The position numbers were made by a program, and so were the translations under genes. A stretch of DNA of 6,277 bases from Deltaproteobacteria bacterium (lineage in GTDB: Bacteria; Desulfobacterota; Desulfobacteria; Desulfobacterales; Desulfatibacillaceae). Location of the stretch: contig JAKAGN010000170.1 of the NCBI GenBank assembly GCA_021815525.1, positions 1 to 6,277 on the forward strand. The letters run 5' to 3'. Shown here one piece after another: positions 5,140-6,277 of this stretch (its first letter is position 1; each line of letters begins with the position of its first letter). A model generated the notes under the pieces. It did no database searches, was not told the DNA's origin, and saw nothing but the letters and a program-made list of their open reading frames with translations.

Positions 5140-5833
5140 AAAGACGCAGCAGGGCCGTGAGGTACCATCGCAGGTAGCCCGGGAGATCGCGCAGAAGCCG
5201 GGCCTTGGAGCGGCCGGACTCGCGCTCGCGCCAGGTGGCCGGGACCTCGGCCACCGGAAGGCCCAAGAGGTGGGCCTTCACCGTCAGCTCCAGGCCCACG
5301 GCAAAGCCGGTCCGGGTCTCCACGGTGACCATCCGCAGGAAATCGGCGGAGTAGGCCCGGAAGTTGTTGGTGGGATCCTCCGTGGGAAGCCCCGCGAGGG
5401 CTTTGAGGGAGGCCCCGGCCAGGCGCGCCAGGATGCGTGGAAGGATAGGCCCGCCCTCGCGGCCCCCGCCGGCCAGAACCCGCGAGCCGGAGACCACGGC
5501 CGCGCCCCCGCGCCGGATTTTTTCCGCCATCTTGGGGATCAGCGCCGGATCGTCCGACAAATCCGCCATCACCACCACCACCACGTCGCCGGCGGCCGCG
5601 GAAAAGCCCGCGGAAAGCGCCCGCCCGAAGCCCGGCCCGGCGCTTTCCACAAGGCGGGCGGCGATAGGGCCAGCGGCCAGGGCCGAGCGGGTCGTGCGGT
5701 CGCGGGGGTCGAGGCACACCAGTACCTCGCGGGGAAGGCCGCCAAGGGCCGAGTCGAGCGCGGCGAGGCAACGGCCGATGTTTTCGCCCTCCTCGAGGGC
5801 CGGAATCACTATGGACAGAAGCTCCTGGCTCAT
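5138..5833 (-). CDS. Family 2 glycosyltransferase, polyprenyl-phosphate sugar type
   Basis: A 231-residue GT-A fold enzyme predicted to transfer a sugar from a nucleotide donor to a lipid carrier, in the style of dolichol-phosphate mannose synthase. Visible motifs: SIVIPALEEGENIGRCL (7-23), the nucleotide-binding start; LDPRDRTT (41-48), a diverged form of the usual DDSxDGT; GPGFGRALSAGF (66-77); the acidic metal site MADLSDDP (89-96, D91 with D94/D95); GSR (116-118); TNNFRAY (155-161); TGFAVGLEL (175-183); and VPATWRERESGRSK (197-210). It ends at a weakly hydrophobic LRWYLTALLRL without the extra membrane segments of longer relatives, so it is probably membrane-associated at the cytoplasmic face. 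The ATG overlaps the stop of the CULT gene (ATGA, 5830-5833), indicating translational coupling. The sugar and acceptor cannot be told from sequence. Confidence 0.9.
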   Translation of the reverse strand: MSQELLSIVIPALEEGENIGRCLAALDSALGGLPREVLVCLDPRDRTTRSALAAGPIAARLVESAGPGFGRALSAGFSAAAGDVVVVVMADLSDDPALIPKMAEKIRRGGAAVVSGSRVLAGGGREGGPILPRILARLAGASLKALAGLPTEDPTNNFRAYSADFLRMVTVETRTGFAVGLELTVKAHLLGLPVAEVPATWRERESGRSKARLLRDLPGYLRWYLTALLRL

Positions 5834-6243
5834 CCTGGCGATTTTTCCTCCATGAGGACCAGCCGGTCAAGGATGAGCCCGAAAAAGCCCGTTTTCCCCG
5901 GCGCTGAGTAGCTCCATCCCAGGTGCGCGAGGCAGGAGGCGCACAGGGCCACGGTCCAGGCGAAACCCGGGAACCAGGAGAAGGAGGCGTCCGGCCCGCC
6001 CTGGAGCGAGAGGCCCGGCGCGGCCGCGAAGCATCCTATGGCGTAGACGAAGCCCAAAGGATTGAAGAAGGTGTGCAGGTGCGCGCCGCTCACCGGGATG
6101 GCGGCGTCGGCCGGGGCGACGAATGCCCCGCAGGCCCGGCAGGCGTAGACGCCGCGGCAGGCGGCTCCGCCCTCCGCGTCCCGCGCCTCGGCGGCCGCGC
6201 CCGGCGCCCGTTTTCCCGGTTTTTGACCCTCCTCGCGGAACAC
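5830..6243 (-). CDS. CULT-domain protein (bacterial cereblon homologue)
   Basis: The domain (residues about 32-128) is the ligand-binding fold of eukaryotic cereblon, the thalidomide target. Numbered from the GTG at 6243: zinc cysteines C35/C38 (CRAC) and C101/C104 (CASC); HTFFNPLGFVY (57-67) with N61; FSWFPGFAWTVALC (88-101); HLGWSY (107-112). The cage aromatics W90, W96, W110 and Y112, plus F88 and N61, have the same spacing as I recall for Magnetospirillum MsCI4 (W79, W85, W99, Y101, F77, N50), which binds uridine and thalidomide-type imides. No partner domain is visible: no Lon N-terminal domain and no DDB1-binding region. The frame stays open upstream to the window edge, so the true start may lie further right; the GTG has GGAAGG seven to eight bases upstream. 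The first 31 residues are a low-complexity Ala/Gly/Arg/Glu tail. It is the upstream partner of the glycosyltransferase (4-base overlap). Its bacterial role is unknown. Confidence 0.9.
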   Translation of the reverse strand: MFREEGQKPGKRAPGAAAEARDAEGGAACRGVYACRACGAFVAPADAAIPVSGAHLHTFFNPLGFVYAIGCFAAAPGLSLQGGPDASFSWFPGFAWTVALCASCLAHLGWSYSAPGKTGFFGLILDRLVLMEEKSPG

Positions 6244-6277
6244 TTTCCTTCCCTTCCTGATGCCGGCTCCTGCTGAA

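Noticed and set aside
4845..5870. Minus-strand open frame of 341 codons over the glycosyltransferase
   Set aside because: It is out of frame with the GT2 motifs, Arg/Gly/Pro-rich, and passes through the terminator and palindromes.

Overview
The base composition is a mosaic. The flanks (1-2850 and 5055-6277) are GC-rich, codon-biased and densely coding. The middle (about 2855-4610) has a lower GC content and includes one extremely AT-rich gene. A monofunctional transglycosylase (mtgA), a free-standing CULT (cereblon-type) protein, an IS481-like remnant and GC-rich intergenic repeats together suggest a proteobacterium in the broad sense, most likely a Desulfobacterota (former delta-proteobacterium). 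That placement is an inference; no rRNA or phylogenetic marker is present.

Layout. (1) 1-1947, minus strand: a signalling pair, a PP2C-type Ser/Thr phosphatase followed after 4 bases by a Hanks-type Ser/Thr kinase that runs off the left edge. (2) 2123-2821, plus strand: mtgA, a membrane-anchored GT51 peptidoglycan polymerase, divergent from the phosphatase. (3) 3035-3787, plus strand: a class I SAM-dependent methyltransferase with its own ribosome binding site. (4) 3860-4474, minus strand: a very AT-rich gene for a small exported protein of unknown family. Its likely promoter takes the -35 box from a tandem repeat at the end of a decayed insertion sequence. (5) 4527-5050: IS481-like transposase C-terminus with an internal stop, a perfect 16-bp palindrome at its broken end, further imperfect palindromes, and a strong terminator. 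(6) 5138-6243, minus strand: a CULT-domain protein overlapping by 4 bases a family 2 glycosyltransferase. These two are probably one transcript ending at the terminator at 5010-5048.

Functional reading. The kinase and phosphatase form a reversible phosphorylation module. MtgA polymerises glycan strands outside the cytoplasmic membrane; a link to the kinase pair is only suggested by adjacency. Region 2855-5050 looks like an acquisition and decay zone between two conserved chromosomal blocks. The most noteworthy item is the CULT protein: its spacing of cage aromatics and zinc cysteines matches the thalidomide/uridine-binding bacterial cereblon homologue as I remember it, and it is apparently translationally coupled to a dolichol-phosphate-mannose-synthase-like glycosyltransferase.
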